A DNA stretch of 64,000 bases from Nocardioides psychrotolerans (lineage in GTDB: Bacteria; Actinomycetota; Actinomycetes; Propionibacteriales; Nocardioidaceae), in NCBI RefSeq assembly GCF_900113685.1, contig NZ_FOQG01000001.1, positions 372,001 through 436,000 on the forward strand. Reading direction: 5' to 3'. The notes beneath the pieces were generated by a model. It had not been told where the DNA came from, made no database searches, and worked only from the letters and a program-made list of their open reading frames with translations. This document shows, one piece after another, positions 17,926-27,604 of the stretch; within the stretch, counting starts at the first letter, position 1; each line of letters begins with the position of its first letter. The position numbers and the translations under genes are program-made.

Positions 17926-17945
17926 AACTAGAACAGGTACTAGTT
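17926..17945. promoter_or_regulatory. Second KstR-like TetR operator, upstream of the ABC transporter operon
   Basis: AACTAGAAC-AG-GTACTAGTT: 8 of 9 arm positions are complementary. The site differs by one base from TnnAACnnGTTnnA (GTA for GTT) and shares the AACTAGAAC half-site with 5350-5367. It lies just upstream of the first transporter gene. Confidence 0.6.
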
Positions 17946-18067
17946 CAGTAACGACACCGTGCCGCAAAGGTGACGCGTGCCACAGGACTGGTCCAACCGA
18001 TGGATCGCGTTCGAGTTCTCCCGACCGGCCGTCCGCACGGGCAGAGGCCGCCACCGCAGGGCCGGAT

Positions 18068-18102
18068 CAGCTCAGCAGCTCAGCAGGTCAGCTCAGCAGG
18101 TC
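18068..18102. repeat. Short tandem repeat across the acyl-CoA dehydrogenase stop codon
   Basis: CAGCTCAGCAG-type units are repeated three times, running from inside the last codons of the acyl-CoA dehydrogenase gene into the spacer. The stop codon at 18088-18090 is in the middle of it. Probably replication slippage; no function is suggested. Confidence 0.5.
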
Positions 18103-19236
18103 CCGCCCGATCACCATGCGCTGGATCTGGTTGGTGCCCTCGAATATCTGCGTCACCTTGGCGTCGCGGAAGAGCCGCTCGACGGGGTAGTCGCGCGTGT
18201 AGCCGTTGCCACCGAAGACCTGGATCGCGTCGGTCGTCACGCGCATGGCGGCGTCGGAGGCGGTCAGCTTGGCGATGCTGGCCTGGCGGGAGAACGGTCG
18301 GCCGGCGTCCTTGAGCCGGGCCGCGTGCAGGTAGGTCGCACGAGCGCGCTCGACGTCGGCACCCATGTCGGCCAGGAGGAACTGCATCCCCTGGAACTCA
18401 CCGATCGCGCGACCGAACTGGGTGCGCTCGCGCGCGTAGGCGACCGCGTGGGCGAGCGCCGCCTGCGCGATGCCGGTGGCGACCGCCGCGATCCCGAGCC
18501 GGCCGGCGTCGAGGGCGGACAACGCGACCTTCATGCCGGCCCCCTCGGCGCCGATGCGCTGCGCGACCGGGATCCGCGCCGCCTCGAAGCGCACCTGGGT
18601 GGTGACGTCGCAGTGCAGCCCGAGCTTCTTCTCGGGCGCGCCGAAGCTCATGCCCGGGGTGTCTGCCGGGACGATGAAGGCCGAGAGACCGCGCTTGCGG
18701 TCCTCGCCCGTCCGAGCGAAGAGGATGTAGTAGTCGGCGCACGACCCGTTGCTGATCCACTGCTTCGTGCCGGTCACCACGTAGTGGTCGCCCTCGCGGA
18801 CGGCCGAGGTCTCGATCGCGCTGACGTCGGAGCCCGCCTGTGGCTCGGACAGGCAGTAGGCCCCCAGCCAGTCCCCCGCCAGCATCCGAGGCAACCAGGT
18901 GGCGCGCTGCTCGTCATCGGCGTTCATCGCCACCACCGACGCCGTGAGCGAGTGGACGCTGGCGCCGACCCCGACACTGGGCCACGCGGCCGCGATCTCC
19001 TCGATGACCTGGAGGTAGACCTCGTAGGGCTGCTCACCACCCCCGAACTCCTCGGCGAAGGGCAGGCTCAGGAGACCGGACTTGCCCAGGAGGCGGTAGG
19101 CGTCGGCCGGGAACGCGGCCGCCTCCTCCATGGCATCGACCTGGGGAGCGAGCTCGCGCTGCGCGATGTCACGGGTGAGCTCGAGCAACGCCTCGGCGTC
19201 CTCGTCGGGCAGGAGGCGGTCCACGTTGGTCGGCAC
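18088..19236 (-). CDS. Acyl-CoA dehydrogenase (FadE family)
   Basis: 382 residues, the normal length for a short/medium-chain type acyl-CoA dehydrogenase. Visible features are the FAD-binding [11 protein letters not shown] and WISNG loops, and [11 protein letters not shown] near the C-terminus, which carries the catalytic Glu region. It should oxidise an acyl-CoA to the trans-2-enoyl-CoA, passing electrons to ETF. GTG 19236 lies seven bases after TAGACT (leaderless); a GTG two codons earlier is possible. It lies in the same direction as the TetR gene (57 bases upstream) and the ABC transporter operon (about 140 bases downstream), so all three may be one catabolic unit. The substrate is unknown. 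Confidence 0.9.
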   Translation of the reverse strand: MPTNVDRLLPDEDAEALLELTRDIAQRELAPQVDAMEEAAAFPADAYRLLGKSGLLSLPFAEEFGGGEQPYEVYLQVIEEIAAAWPSVGVGASVHSLTASVVAMNADDEQRATWLPRMLAGDWLGAYCLSEPQAGSDVSAIETSAVREGDHYVVTGTKQWISNGSCADYYILFARTGEDRKRGLSAFIVPADTPGMSFGAPEKKLGLHCDVTTQVRFEAARIPVAQRIGAEGAGMKVALSALDAGRLGIAAVATGIAQAALAHAVAYARERTQFGRAIGEFQGMQFLLADMGADVERARATYLHAARLKDAGRPFSRQASIAKLTASDAAMRVTTDAIQVFGGNGYTRDYPVERLFRDAKVTQIFEGTNQIQRMVIGRDLLS

Positions 19237-19293
19237 GACCACGAGTCTAGAGGCACCGGCATCACGCTCCGACGCCGTCGCGGCGCCGCAGTG

Positions 19294-19953
19294 TCACATG
19301 GAGGCGGGCACTCCGGGGACCGGGACCAGCAACATGGCCGAGGACATGGCGATCAGGTCCTCGACGAAGCGTGGGGTGTCGAGCTGGGGCCGCGCGCCAG
19401 GCGACCCAGCGCTGTCGATGCCCCGGATGCGGCGCGCGATCGAGCCCAGGACGAAGGAGGTCATCTGGAGGATGCGGTGGTCACGCACCTCCTCGTCCAG
19501 CCCGTCGACGGCGTTCAGCGCCCGCTCCATCAGCACGGCGTAGACCTGGTAGCCACCGGAGCGGACCAGGGCCGCCTCGACCTCCGGGGTGTAGGTCGCC
19601 GGGTCCTGCTCGGAGATCTCGGCGATGATCTTGAGGTAGTTGCGCCCGCTCACGCTGCTCTCGGCCACCTCGACGCAGGTCCGGACGATGACCTCGATGA
19701 CCGAGGCGACGTCGTCGTCGGGCTGCTCCATCGCACGGACGAGGAGCTCCCCCTGACGCAGCGCCATGAACTCGGCATGCTCGTTGAGGACCGCCGCGAG
19801 CAGGCCCTCACGGGAACGGAAGTGATAGTGCACCGCGCCCCGGTTGCGCTGGCCGGCCTGGCGCGTGATCTCCACCAGTGACGCAGCCTGGATGCCGTGA
19901 TCGGCGAATCCCTGCGCCGCGGCCTGGATCAGGCGCTGCCTCGTGGTGAGCAT
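19294..19953 (-). CDS. TetR/AcrR-family repressor
   Basis: 219 residues. N-terminal helix-turn-helix: RQRLIQAAAQGFADHGIQAASLVEITRQAGQRNRGAVHYHFRSREGLL; the rest is the helical ligand-binding domain. ATG 19953 follows TAACGT by six bases, so it is leaderless. The neighbouring acyl-CoA dehydrogenase gene, codirectional downstream, is the likely partner; acyl-CoA-type ligands are common for such regulators. The recognition helix does not resemble that of KstR or KstR2 as I recall them, so I do not assign it to the operators at 5352 and 17926. Confidence 0.85.
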   Translation of the reverse strand: MLTTRQRLIQAAAQGFADHGIQAASLVEITRQAGQRNRGAVHYHFRSREGLLAAVLNEHAEFMALRQGELLVRAMEQPDDDVASVIEVIVRTCVEVAESSVSGRNYLKIIAEISEQDPATYTPEVEAALVRSGGYQVYAVLMERALNAVDGLDEEVRDHRILQMTSFVLGSIARRIRGIDSAGSPGARPQLDTPRFVEDLIAMSSAMLLVPVPGVPASM

Positions 19954-20029
19954 TCCTTCACGTTAGTCGTCATCTGGTTGTGATTTCGTTCCTGTTCGAC
20001 CGGACACAATCATCATTCCGGGTGACGGG

Positions 20030-20977
20030 TCAGGCGCGGGCCCGGGCCCGGGCGATCGAGTAGAGCGCCACGGACGCCGCGACTCCCGCGTTGAGCGACT
20101 CCAGGTTGTTGGCCATCGGGATCGACACCAGCTGGTCACAGGTCTCGGCCACGAGGCGGGACAGCCCGTCGCCCTCCGACCCGATGACGACCACGAGCGG
20201 GCCGTCGGCCAGGTCCAGGTCGGGCAGGGAGACCTCGCCCTCAGCCGCGAGGCCGATGACCATGCAGCCGGCGTCCTGGTAGGCCTTGAGCTGGCGCACG
20301 AGGTTGACGGTCTGCGCCACCGGGATCCGCGCTGCCGCACCGGCACTGCTCTTCCAGGCGGCCGCGGTCATGCCGGCGGCCCGACGCTCGGGGATGACGA
20401 CTCCGTGGGCACCGAAGCCGGCCGCGCTGCGGATCACGGCCCCGAGGTTGCGCGGGTCGGTCACCGAGTCGAGCGCCACGATCAGGGGCGGCTCGCGGTT
20501 CTCGGTGGCCAGGACGATCAGGTCGTCGGGGTGCGCGTACTCGTAGGAGGGGATGCGCGCCGCGAGGCCCTGGTGGACCGCGGTGGAGGTCATCCGGTCG
20601 AGCTCACCCTTGGAGACCTCGAGGATGTTGAGGCCCTTGTCCGCCACGATCTTGAAGACCTCGCGCAGCCGACCGTCCCGCTCGGCGCCCTCGGCGACAT
20701 AGACGGCCGTGACCGGCACGTCCTCACGCAGCGCCTCGAGGACGGAGTTGCGTCCGGCGATCCATTCGGCGTCGGTGCTCTTGCGGCGACGGGCCTGCGT
20801 CGAGGCCGAGCGCTGCGGCTTCTTCTCGGCCTTGTAGGCAGCGTGGTAGGGCCGCTCGTTGGCCCGTGGCGTCGGACCCTTGCCCTCAAGGCCGCGCTTG
20901 ACCTTCCCCCCGGAGCCCGCGGTGGGCTTCTTGGTCGTCTTGCGGATGGCGCCCTTGCGGGAAGAATTGCCTGGCAT
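20030..20977 (-). CDS. rlmB: 23S rRNA (guanosine-2'-O-)-methyltransferase RlmB (SpoU/TrmH family)
   Basis: 315 residues: a basic, disordered N-terminal tail of about 70 residues typical of actinobacterial homologues, the L30e-like substrate-binding domain (EWIAGRNSVLEAL), and the SPOUT domain with motifs DPRNLGAVIRSA, IGSEGDGLS and IPMANNLESLNAGVAASV that make the trefoil-knot SAM site. It methylates the 2'-O of a guanosine in 23S rRNA. ATG 20977 overlaps the cysS stop by one base (TAATG), so the two genes are translationally coupled; an in-frame GTG four codons earlier lies inside cysS and is less likely. Confidence 0.95.
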   Translation of the reverse strand: MPGNSSRKGAIRKTTKKPTAGSGGKVKRGLEGKGPTPRANERPYHAAYKAEKKPQRSASTQARRRKSTDAEWIAGRNSVLEALREDVPVTAVYVAEGAERDGRLREVFKIVADKGLNILEVSKGELDRMTSTAVHQGLAARIPSYEYAHPDDLIVLATENREPPLIVALDSVTDPRNLGAVIRSAAGFGAHGVVIPERRAAGMTAAAWKSSAGAAARIPVAQTVNLVRQLKAYQDAGCMVIGLAAEGEVSLPDLDLADGPLVVVIGSEGDGLSRLVAETCDQLVSIPMANNLESLNAGVAASVALYSIARARARA

Positions 20978-22374
20978 TACAACGTCCACCTTGCTCCGGA
21001 CGGGGTGTCTTCGATCTCGATCCCCGCCGACTTGATCTGGTCGCGGATTGCGTCCGCGCGCGCGAAGTCCTTGTCAGCACGGGCCCGGGCCCGCTGCTCG
21101 AGCAGCCCGGACACGAGGGCGTCGACCGCTGCGGTGAGCTTGACGTCGTCTCCCCCACGGCCACCCCACGCCGGGTCGTGCGGGTGCAGGCCGAGCACGT
21201 CGAGCATGGCCAGCACCTCGCCGGCCTGGGTGGAGGCATCGTCGCCCGAGGCCAGCAGCCGGTTGCCCTCGCGCACCGCGTCGTAGAGGACGGCGATGGC
21301 AGCCGGGGTGCCGAGGTCGTCGTTCATCGCATCGACGAAGTCCTGTGACAGCGAGCCGCTCTCCGTGACCGCGGCCCGGTCGAGAAAGTTCTCGATGCGG
21401 CGCAGGCCCACGGCCGCCTCGTCGAGCGCCTCGAAGCTGAACTCGACGTGGGAGCGGTAGTGGGCCATCAGCAGGTAGAAGCGCAGCTCGATGCCGCGGT
21501 AGGTCTCCAGCACGGCCGGGATGGTCAGCGAGTTGCCCAGCGACTTGCTCATCTTCTCGCCGGCGGTGGTGATCCACGCGTTGTGCATCCAGTAGGACGC
21601 GAAGGGTCGCCCTGCTGCCCGGGACTGCGCCTGCTCGTTCTCGTGGTGCGGGAAGCGCAGGTCGACGCCGCCGCCGTGGATGTCGAAGGCCGGCCCGAGG
21701 TACTTGCCGGCCATCGCGGAGCACTCGATGTGCCACCCCGGACGACCCGGACCCCATGGCGAGGGCCAGGCAGCCGTCTCCGGCTCCGACTCCTTCTTCC
21801 AGCCCTTCCACAGCGCGAAGTCGCGCGGGTCGCGCTTCTTGGCCAACATCTGGGGGTCGACGTCGGTGGCCGCCTCCATGTCGTCGATGCCCTGTCGCGT
21901 CAGCTCGCCGTAGCTCGGCCACGAGCGCACGTCGAAGTAGACGTCGCCGGAGCCGTCCTCGGCGGGGTAGGCGTGGCCACGGGTGATCAGCTCGGTGATC
22001 AGCTCGACCATCTCGGGCACGTGGCCCGTGGCGGCGGGCTCGTAGGTGGGCGGCGCGACGTTGAGCGCGGCGTAGGCGCGGTCGAGCTCGCGGTGCATCT
22101 CGTAGGCCAGGTTGTACCAAGGACGGCCCTGCTCGGCGGCCTTGGCCAGGATCTTGTCGTCGATGTCGGTGACGTTGCGGATGAAGGTCACCTCGAAGCC
22201 GAGGTGGCGCAGCCAGCGCTGGAGGACGTCGAAGTCGACGCCCGAGCGGACGTGACCGACGTGCGGCTCGGACTGCACGGTGAGCCCGCACAGGTAGAGA
22301 CCGGCCTTCCCCTCCTCGAGGGGTGCGAAGTCACGGACCCCGCGGGTCGCCGAGTCATAGAGCCTGAACGTCAC
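20977..22374 (-). CDS. cysS: Cysteinyl-tRNA synthetase
   Basis: 465 residues, normal for CysRS. Zinc and ATP-site elements are visible: LYLCGLTV (first Cys ligand), the HIGH-like [19 protein letters not shown], and KMSKS as KMSKSLGNS. It attaches cysteine to tRNA-Cys. The start is GTG 22374, because TAGACT (22382-22387 on the opposite strand) lies seven bases before it, and because homologues begin with the equivalent of [11 protein letters not shown]; 13 further upstream codons are open but unlikely. First gene of a cysS-rlmB operon, divergent from the C39 peptidase gene. Confidence 0.95.
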   Translation of the reverse strand: MTFRLYDSATRGVRDFAPLEEGKAGLYLCGLTVQSEPHVGHVRSGVDFDVLQRWLRHLGFEVTFIRNVTDIDDKILAKAAEQGRPWYNLAYEMHRELDRAYAALNVAPPTYEPAATGHVPEMVELITELITRGHAYPAEDGSGDVYFDVRSWPSYGELTRQGIDDMEAATDVDPQMLAKKRDPRDFALWKGWKKESEPETAAWPSPWGPGRPGWHIECSAMAGKYLGPAFDIHGGGVDLRFPHHENEQAQSRAAGRPFASYWMHNAWITTAGEKMSKSLGNSLTIPAVLETYRGIELRFYLLMAHYRSHVEFSFEALDEAAVGLRRIENFLDRAAVTESGSLSQDFVDAMNDDLGTPAAIAVLYDAVREGNRLLASGDDASTQAGEVLAMLDVLGLHPHDPAWGGRGGDDVKLTAAVDALVSGLLEQRARARADKDFARADAIRDQIKSAGIEIEDTPSGARWTL

Positions 22375-22381
22375 ACCCTCC

Positions 22382-22454
22382 AGTCTAGGAGTGACCGGCC
22401 CTCGCGGCCGCATCGAGCAAGCCTGTGACGCATGGGACGGAAGTGACCTATCGT
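22382..22454. promoter_or_regulatory. Divergent leaderless promoters for cysS and the C39 peptidase gene
   Basis: TAGACT on the minus strand (22387-22382) lies seven bases before the cysS GTG. TATCGT on the plus strand (22449-22454) lies six bases before GTG 22461. Both match the TAnnnT-N6/7-start pattern of leaderless actinobacterial transcripts. No clear -35 element is seen for either. Confidence 0.55.
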
Positions 22455-22460
22455 GGAGCG

Positions 22461-23756
22461 GTGCGCCCTTCCCCCGCCGACCTGTCCGACCGCCTGCTCC
22501 GCCCGCTCCTCACCGTGGGCCTCGCCGCTGCGCTCGCCGCGCCCCTGGCCCCCGCGAGCGCGGAGCCCCACGAGCGCGCCCAGCGCGCTGCGGAGCCCCG
22601 TCGCATCGCGCACACCCAGTGGGAGAGCGGCAACGACTTCCGCACCGGGACGATGGCCGGCACGCTCTTCGTCAAGGGCAGCCTGGGCGTCGTGAAGGCG
22701 CCGAGCGCCCGACGCACCTACGCCGGCCGGGCCTACGAGCTGGGCCGGTGGACCTCACCCTGGGTCGCCCCGCGCTTCGGGCTCACCGAGCTCATCGCGT
22801 CCTGGGACGCCACGACGCCCGGCGACAGCTGGATCGAGGTCGAGGTGCGCGGCAAGGACGCCGCCGGCGCCACGTCGTCGTACGACGTGCTGGGGCGGTG
22901 GACGTCGGGTGACGGGTTCACGCGGCGCAGGAGCGTCTCGGGTCAGACCGACGACCTCGGCGCCGTCAGCGTCGACACCTGGCGCAGCACCGCCGCCGCG
23001 GGCCTGACCTCGTGGCAGCTGCGGGTCTCGCTGATGCGCCGACCCGGTGCCCGCACCGCCTCCCCCACCCTCGACGCCGTCGGTGCCATGGCCTCGCGCG
23101 TGCCGAGCGGCAGCGTCGCGACCTCGAGGCCGGGCGTCGCCCGGGGGATCGTGCTGGACGTGCCGCGCTACTCCCAGATGATCCACCAGGGCCACTACCC
23201 CCAGTGGGGCAACGGCGGAGAGGCATGGTGCTCCCCGACCTCGACCTCGATGGTGCTCGGCTACTACGACGCTCTCCCCGATCCGGCGACCTACACCTAC
23301 GTCCCCCAGGGCCACGTGAACCCGTGGGTCGACCACGCCGCTCGGATGACCTACGACGCCTCCTACGAGGGCGCCGGCAACTGGCCGTTCAACACTGCCT
23401 ACGCCGCACCGCTGGCCGGCAGCGCGTTCGTCACGCGGCTCCGCTCGCTGCGCGAGGCCGAGCAGCTCGTGAAGGTCGGCATCCCCGTCATCGCCTCGAT
23501 CGCCTTCGACCGGGGTCAGCTCTCCGGTGCACCGATCTCGTCGTCCAACGGCCACCTGCTGGTGATCGTCGGGTTCACCGAGGCCGGCGACGTCGTGGTC
23601 AACGACCCGGCCGCGGCCAGCCGCGCCGGAGTGCGGCGCACGTATGACCGTGGACAGTTCGAGAACGTGTGGCTCCCGCGCTCGGGGGGCACCGTCTACG
23701 TCATCACCGACGACGCGCACCCGCTGCCGAGCCCGGACGACTACACCAGCTGGTGA
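22461..23756 (+). CDS. Secreted C39-like cysteine peptidase
   Basis: 431 residues with a signal peptide ([23 protein letters not shown]), a beta-rich N-terminal domain of about 170 residues with Trp-containing strands, and a papain-like C39-type domain. The catalytic Cys is in [19 protein letters not shown], the His in [10 protein letters not shown] and the Asp/Asn in VVNDPAA. Related proteins act outside the cell on peptides or the cell wall; the substrate is unknown. GTG 22461 was chosen for its -10 spacing and because the signal peptide starts there; a GTG at 22425 would add 12 residues. It converges on the SDR gene with only four bases between. Confidence 0.85.
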   Translation: MRPSPADLSDRLLRPLLTVGLAAALAAPLAPASAEPHERAQRAAEPRRIAHTQWESGNDFRTGTMAGTLFVKGSLGVVKAPSARRTYAGRAYELGRWTSPWVAPRFGLTELIASWDATTPGDSWIEVEVRGKDAAGATSSYDVLGRWTSGDGFTRRRSVSGQTDDLGAVSVDTWRSTAAAGLTSWQLRVSLMRRPGARTASPTLDAVGAMASRVPSGSVATSRPGVARGIVLDVPRYSQMIHQGHYPQWGNGGEAWCSPTSTSMVLGYYDALPDPATYTYVPQGHVNPWVDHAARMTYDASYEGAGNWPFNTAYAAPLAGSAFVTRLRSLREAEQLVKVGIPVIASIAFDRGQLSGAPISSSNGHLLVIVGFTEAGDVVVNDPAAASRAGVRRTYDRGQFENVWLPRSGGTVYVITDDAHPLPSPDDYTSW

Positions 23757-23760
23757 CTCC

Positions 23761-24495
23761 TCAGACGCCGTAGCCGCCGTCGACGTCGAGCTTCTGACCG
23801 CTGATGAAGCCCGCACGGTCGGAGGCCAGGAAGCAGACGGCCTCGGCGACGTCGGCTGCGGTGCCGAAGCGGCGCAGCGGGATGTTGCGGCGGGTGATGG
23901 CGAGAGCGTCGTCGTCGAGCTCGCCGGAGCTGATCAACCGCTCGGCCATGCCGTCGGTGAGCATGCCGGGTCCCACGCAGTTGACGCGGACCCCGAATCG
24001 GCCCTCCTCGGCGGCCAGGCCACGGGCGATCGCCTCCACCGCTGCCTTGGGCGCGGCGGACAGCCCGTCGCGGACGGGGAAGCGCGTGGTCGCGGCCGTC
24101 GTCACCGCGACGATCGAGCCGGCGGTGGCACGCAGGTGCACCAGCGCAGGCCGGGCGACGGAGAAGAACCCGGCGGCGTCGGCCGAGAGCTGGGCGGTCA
24201 TCGCCCGCGGCTCGACCGCGGAGAGGTGGCGCATCGGGACGTGCGGCCCCGCGGCGTAGACCAGCGTGTGCAGGCCGCCGAGGTCGGCCACCGCCCGCTC
24301 GACGACGGCCGCGCCGGCGGCGTCGTCCCCCAGGTCCAGCTCGTAGGACGGGTGGTCGCCGTCAGGGCGTCGCGTGCGGTAGGTGAGGGCCACGGCCGCC
24401 CCGCGCGCGGCGAGCATCGTGGCGATCGCCGCGCCCAGGCCACCGCTGCCGCCGACGACGAGGGCGCCGCCGGTGCGCCCGGCGAAGTCGCTCAC
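23761..24495 (-). CDS. SDR-family protein lacking the catalytic tyrosine
   Basis: 244 residues with the SDR fold: cofactor loop GGSGGLGAAI, then YAAGP at the NAG position, and a C-terminal PLRRFGTAADVAEAVCFLASD typical of FabG-like enzymes. The YxxxK motif is replaced by SAAPK (Ser for Tyr, Lys kept), and the usual catalytic Ser strand reads VTTAATTRF. It may therefore be a non-catalytic or altered-chemistry SDR. The start overlaps the stop of the upstream molybdopterin oxidoreductase gene (GTGA), so the two are made together. Confidence 0.85.
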   Translation of the reverse strand: MSDFAGRTGGALVVGGSGGLGAAIATMLAARGAAVALTYRTRRPDGDHPSYELDLGDDAAGAAVVERAVADLGGLHTLVYAAGPHVPMRHLSAVEPRAMTAQLSADAAGFFSVARPALVHLRATAGSIVAVTTAATTRFPVRDGLSAAPKAAVEAIARGLAAEEGRFGVRVNCVGPGMLTDGMAERLISSGELDDDALAITRRNIPLRRFGTAADVAEAVCFLASDRAGFISGQKLDVDGGYGV

Positions 24496-26036
24496 GACGC
24501 CGTGAAGTCGATGGTGTGCCAGCCGGTGGCGCCATCGGGCAGGACGTCTGCCAGTGCCCCCGTCTGCACCAGGCCGGTCTTGTCGGTGGCCCGCACGCGG
24601 ACGGTGTGGTCACCGGGCTCGACGTCGACGACCGCGCGCCACTGCACCCAGGTGTCGTCGGTGCCGGGACTGGAGACCTCGCCGGCCAGCCACTCGCCCC
24701 CATCGACGGCGACCTCGATCCCGGCGATGCCGGTGTGCTGCGCCCAGGCGGTGCCGCCGAAGGTGACCTCACCGGCGTCGACCCGGTCGCCCGAGCCCGG
24801 GACCTCGACGCGGGAGGACATCTTGATCGGGCCGAGCTCGCCCCAGCCCTTGGTGGTCCAGTAGGCGTCGAACTCGGAGAACTTCGTGACCTCCATGTCG
24901 ACGACCCACTTGGTCGCCGAGACGTAGCCGTAGAGGCCCGGCACGATCGTGCGGACCGGGAAGCCGTGCTCGATCGGCAGCGGCTTGCCGTTCATCGCGA
25001 CGGCCAGCATCGCGTTGCGGTCGTCGGTCAGCGCCTCGATGGGAGTGCCGCAGGTCCAGCCGTCCTCGGAGGTCTGGAGCACCGCGTCGGCCTCGGGATC
25101 GACGCCGGCCTCGGCGAGGATGCTGGCCAGCCGGACCCCGCTCCACCAGGCGTTGCCGATGAGGGGCCCGCCGACCGGGTTGGACACGCAGCAGATGGTG
25201 ATCCAGGACTCGTCGATCTCGCGGGCCATCAGCTGGTCGTAGGTCAGCACGATCTCCTGCTCGACCATGCCGTGGATGCGGATCGACCAGTCCTTCGGGT
25301 CGATGGCCGGCTTCACGAAGGCGGTGTCGATCAGGTAGAAGTCGTCGGCGGGGGTCATCCAGGGGGAGATCCCGTCGATGTCCACGAGGGCAGCGTTCGG
25401 CACGTCCGGCTCGGTGATGCCGTTGAGGCGCAGCAACCGCCGGGTCTCCTCGACGCGACGTCGGCCGGCGCCGAGGAATCGGCCGCCCAGGCTGAGCACG
25501 CCGACGGCGCCGGCGACGAGGCCCGCCCGCAGCACGAACCCGCGGCGGGTCTGGCCCGTCGGGCTGCTCGGGGCCGGCTCGTCGGACGCCGCCGCGTGCC
25601 GGTCGGCGGCACGCAGCGGCTCGGTCAGCAGCGACAGCGCGACCACCCAGGTCACGAGGCCGAGCGCGACCGGGACGACGTCGGTCGTCGAGGACGAGGC
25701 GGGGGCGAGCACCGCGATCCCGCCGAGGACGGCGAGCACGACGTAGACCAGCGTGGGCGCCCACGACGAGCGGCGGGCGAGGAGACCGACGTAGGCGAAG
25801 AGGGCGCAGGCGACGACGAGGATGACAGCGACCAGGATCGGCTTGTCGTTGGTGCCCAGGGTCTGGATGCCCTGCTCGACGGCCGCCCCGGGCGCGAGCC
25901 GGACGATCCCCTCGGCGATCGCCACCACAGGTGACTCGCGGATCGAGAGGGCCGCGGCCAGGAAATAGCTGGTCGCCAGGCCGGCGAGGCCGGCGAGGAG
26001 CCCGGCCAGGGCCCAGGCGGAACGCGTCGTCTTCAC
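24492..26036 (-). CDS. Membrane-anchored molybdopterin-dependent oxidoreductase (sulfite oxidase family)
   Basis: 514 residues. Four to five N-terminal hydrophobic segments are followed by [11 protein letters not shown], a twin-Arg-like stretch with a further hydrophobic helix, then the sulfite-oxidase-type molybdopterin domain. The conserved Cys expected to ligate Mo is in [22 protein letters not shown] and [21 protein letters not shown] are typical of the family. The C-terminal Mo-co dimerisation domain ([18 protein letters not shown]) completes it. Likely faces outside and oxidises or reduces small oxyanions or sulfoxides. GTG 26036 lies seven bases after CACACT. Operon with the SDR gene. 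Confidence 0.9.
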   Translation of the reverse strand: MKTTRSAWALAGLLAGLAGLATSYFLAAALSIRESPVVAIAEGIVRLAPGAAVEQGIQTLGTNDKPILVAVILVVACALFAYVGLLARRSSWAPTLVYVVLAVLGGIAVLAPASSSTTDVVPVALGLVTWVVALSLLTEPLRAADRHAAASDEPAPSSPTGQTRRGFVLRAGLVAGAVGVLSLGGRFLGAGRRRVEETRRLLRLNGITEPDVPNAALVDIDGISPWMTPADDFYLIDTAFVKPAIDPKDWSIRIHGMVEQEIVLTYDQLMAREIDESWITICCVSNPVGGPLIGNAWWSGVRLASILAEAGVDPEADAVLQTSEDGWTCGTPIEALTDDRNAMLAVAMNGKPLPIEHGFPVRTIVPGLYGYVSATKWVVDMEVTKFSEFDAYWTTKGWGELGPIKMSSRVEVPGSGDRVDAGEVTFGGTAWAQHTGIAGIEVAVDGGEWLAGEVSSPGTDDTWVQWRAVVDVEPGDHTVRVRATDKTGLVQTGALADVLPDGATGWHTIDFTAS

Positions 26037-26068
26037 ACGCTCCAGTGTGGCTCAGGCATGATCAGCAC

Positions 26069-26557
26069 GTGAACCAACAGTCCTTACGGATTGGTGTCGG
26101 CACCGACGTCCACCGTCTTGTCTCCGGCACCCCCCTCCACCTCGCCGGGCTGCACTGGCCGGACGAGCCGGCCGGGCTCGAGGGTCACTCCGACGCCGAC
26201 GTCGCCGCGCACGCGGCGTGCGACGCCCTGCTCTCCGCGGCCGGCCTCGGCGACCTCGGCTCGCACTTCGGCACCGCCGAGCCCCAGTGGGCCGGAGCCT
26301 CGGGCTCGGCCCTGCTCGGCGAGAGCGCCCGCCGGCTGCGCGCGGCCGGCTTCGAGATCCTCAACGTGGCCGTCCAGGTCATCGGCAACCGGCCCAAGGT
26401 CGGCCCGCGCCGGGCCGAGGCCGAGGCGGCCCTGTCGGCCGCCGTCGGCGCTCCGGTATCCGTCTCGGCCACCACCACCGACGGCCTCGGCCTCACCGGC
26501 CGGGGCGAGGGGGTCGCCGCCATCGCGACCGCCCTCGTCCTGGCCCCGCCGGCCTGA
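26069..26557 (+). CDS. ispF: 2-C-methyl-D-erythritol 2,4-cyclodiphosphate synthase
   Basis: 162 residues, full length. Metal ligands Asp13 and His15 (GVGTDVHRL) and His48 in [16 protein letters not shown], plus the C-terminal [19 protein letters not shown], identify IspF. It forms the cyclodiphosphate in the MEP isoprenoid pathway. GTG 26069 is the only sensible start; CATGAT lies six bases before it. It lies divergent from the molybdopterin gene (32 bases apart) and 10.5 kb from ispD, although the two are adjacent in most actinobacteria. Confidence 0.95.
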   Translation: MNQQSLRIGVGTDVHRLVSGTPLHLAGLHWPDEPAGLEGHSDADVAAHAACDALLSAAGLGDLGSHFGTAEPQWAGASGSALLGESARRLRAAGFEILNVAVQVIGNRPKVGPRRAEAEAALSAAVGAPVSVSATTTDGLGLTGRGEGVAAIATALVLAPPA

Positions 26558-26563
26558 CCAGCC

Positions 26564-27604
26564 TCAGCCCACCCCTGCGAACGTGTCGAGCGAGCCGCCG
26601 ATGACCGGGAACCACGTCGGGATCGAGGCGTCGAAGTCCTCGGGCGGCGAGTGCTCGACGTTGAGCATCAGGACGGACCCGTCCTGGCGGACGGCCGCGA
26701 AGATCTTGCCGTAGAGCGGGAAGCTGCCCTGCGCGTCGACCCACAGCGCCTGGTAGTCGATCGAGGCCAGGGACACGATCGACCCGAAGGCCTCCTGCGG
26801 CGCCACGTCGTAGACCTCGAGCTGGGTGTAGCTCTCCCCACCGGTGAAGTAGGCGAGGTTCTGCTGCAGCACGCTGGACGCCTCGACCGAGGGGTCGGCG
26901 ACACCGGTGAGGGCGTAGATGAAGCTGCTCTCCCCGTTGCTCAGGCTGAGCGAGTCCTCACCCTGCGCGTCGATCGTCCACTCGGGGGGCACGATCACCT
27001 GGACCCCGTTGGACCCGATGGCCACGCCGCTGCCGCTCGGCGCCGGCGGCACCGGCTCCGTCGGCTCGATCGGCTCGGTCGGCACGGGCTCGCTCGGGGC
27101 GGGCTCAGTCGGCGTGGGCGCCGGCGGAGTGCTCCCGTCGGGCTGCGGCGGAGCGGACCCGACCGGCTCCGGGTCGAGGATGCCCGACCCACTGCCACCC
27201 GGGGTCACCTCGGCGGAGCTCGGCCTCTCGTCGTCGCCACCGCCGAACACGACGGCCGCGATCCCACCGAGCGCGCCGACGGCCACGACACCGGCCACGA
27301 TCAGCCCGATCGTCTTGCCCTTGCTGGAGCTGTGGTTGCTGCCGGCCGGAGGACCGGTCTGCTGCCACGGAGCTGCCGGCGGCGGCCCCCCGGCGTACGC
27401 CTGTCCGGGCTGGGGTGGGTAGCCGGGCTGGGGCGGGAAGCCCTGCTGGGGCGGGGCGTAACCCTGCTGGGGCGGGGCGTAACCCTGCTGGGGATAGGCC
27501 TGCGCCGGCGGCACCGGCTGCTGGCCGGGCTGCTGCTGGGGCACCATCTGGGTCGCGGGCGCCGGCTGCTGGGCCGGCTGCTGGGGCTGGGTCGGGTCGC
27601 TCAT
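26564..27604 (-). CDS. Pro/Gln-rich single-pass membrane protein
   Basis: 346 residues: an N-terminal low-complexity cytoplasmic region with GYAPPQQ repeats, one TM helix (about residues 97-118, TIGLIVAGVVAVGALGGIAAVVF), a Pro/Glu/Ser extracellular stalk (PTPTEPAPSEPVPTEPIEP), and a C-terminal domain of about 150 residues beginning VAIGSNGVQVIVPPEWTI that resembles lipoprotein/PsbP-like folds (uncertain). The start overlaps the stop of the PrsW-like gene (ATGA). Probably an envelope sensor or adaptor paired with that membrane protein; function unknown. Confidence 0.75.
   Translation of the reverse strand: MSDPTQPQQPAQQPAPATQMVPQQQPGQQPVPPAQAYPQQGYAPPQQGYAPPQQGFPPQPGYPPQPGQAYAGGPPPAAPWQQTGPPAGSNHSSSKGKTIGLIVAGVVAVGALGGIAAVVFGGGDDERPSSAEVTPGGSGSGILDPEPVGSAPPQPDGSTPPAPTPTEPAPSEPVPTEPIEPTEPVPPAPSGSGVAIGSNGVQVIVPPEWTIDAQGEDSLSLSNGESSFIYALTGVADPSVEASSVLQQNLAYFTGGESYTQLEVYDVAPQEAFGSIVSLASIDYQALWVDAQGSFPLYGKIFAAVRQDGSVLMLNVEHSPPEDFDASIPTWFPVIGGSLDTFAGVG

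Noticed and set aside
19294-19953. Identification of this TetR as KstR, from its place next to fadE and rlmB
   Set aside because: The recognition helix and ligand domain do not resemble KstR or KstR2 as I remember them; only position supports it.
19954-20029. TTGTG ... CACAA dyad upstream of the TetR gene as an autoregulatory operator
   Set aside because: Five-base arms 20 or more bases apart are expected by chance; no stronger palindrome is present.
20977-20989. GTG 20989 as the rlmB start
   Set aside because: It lies inside cysS; ATG 20977 overlaps the cysS stop by one base in the common TAATG arrangement.
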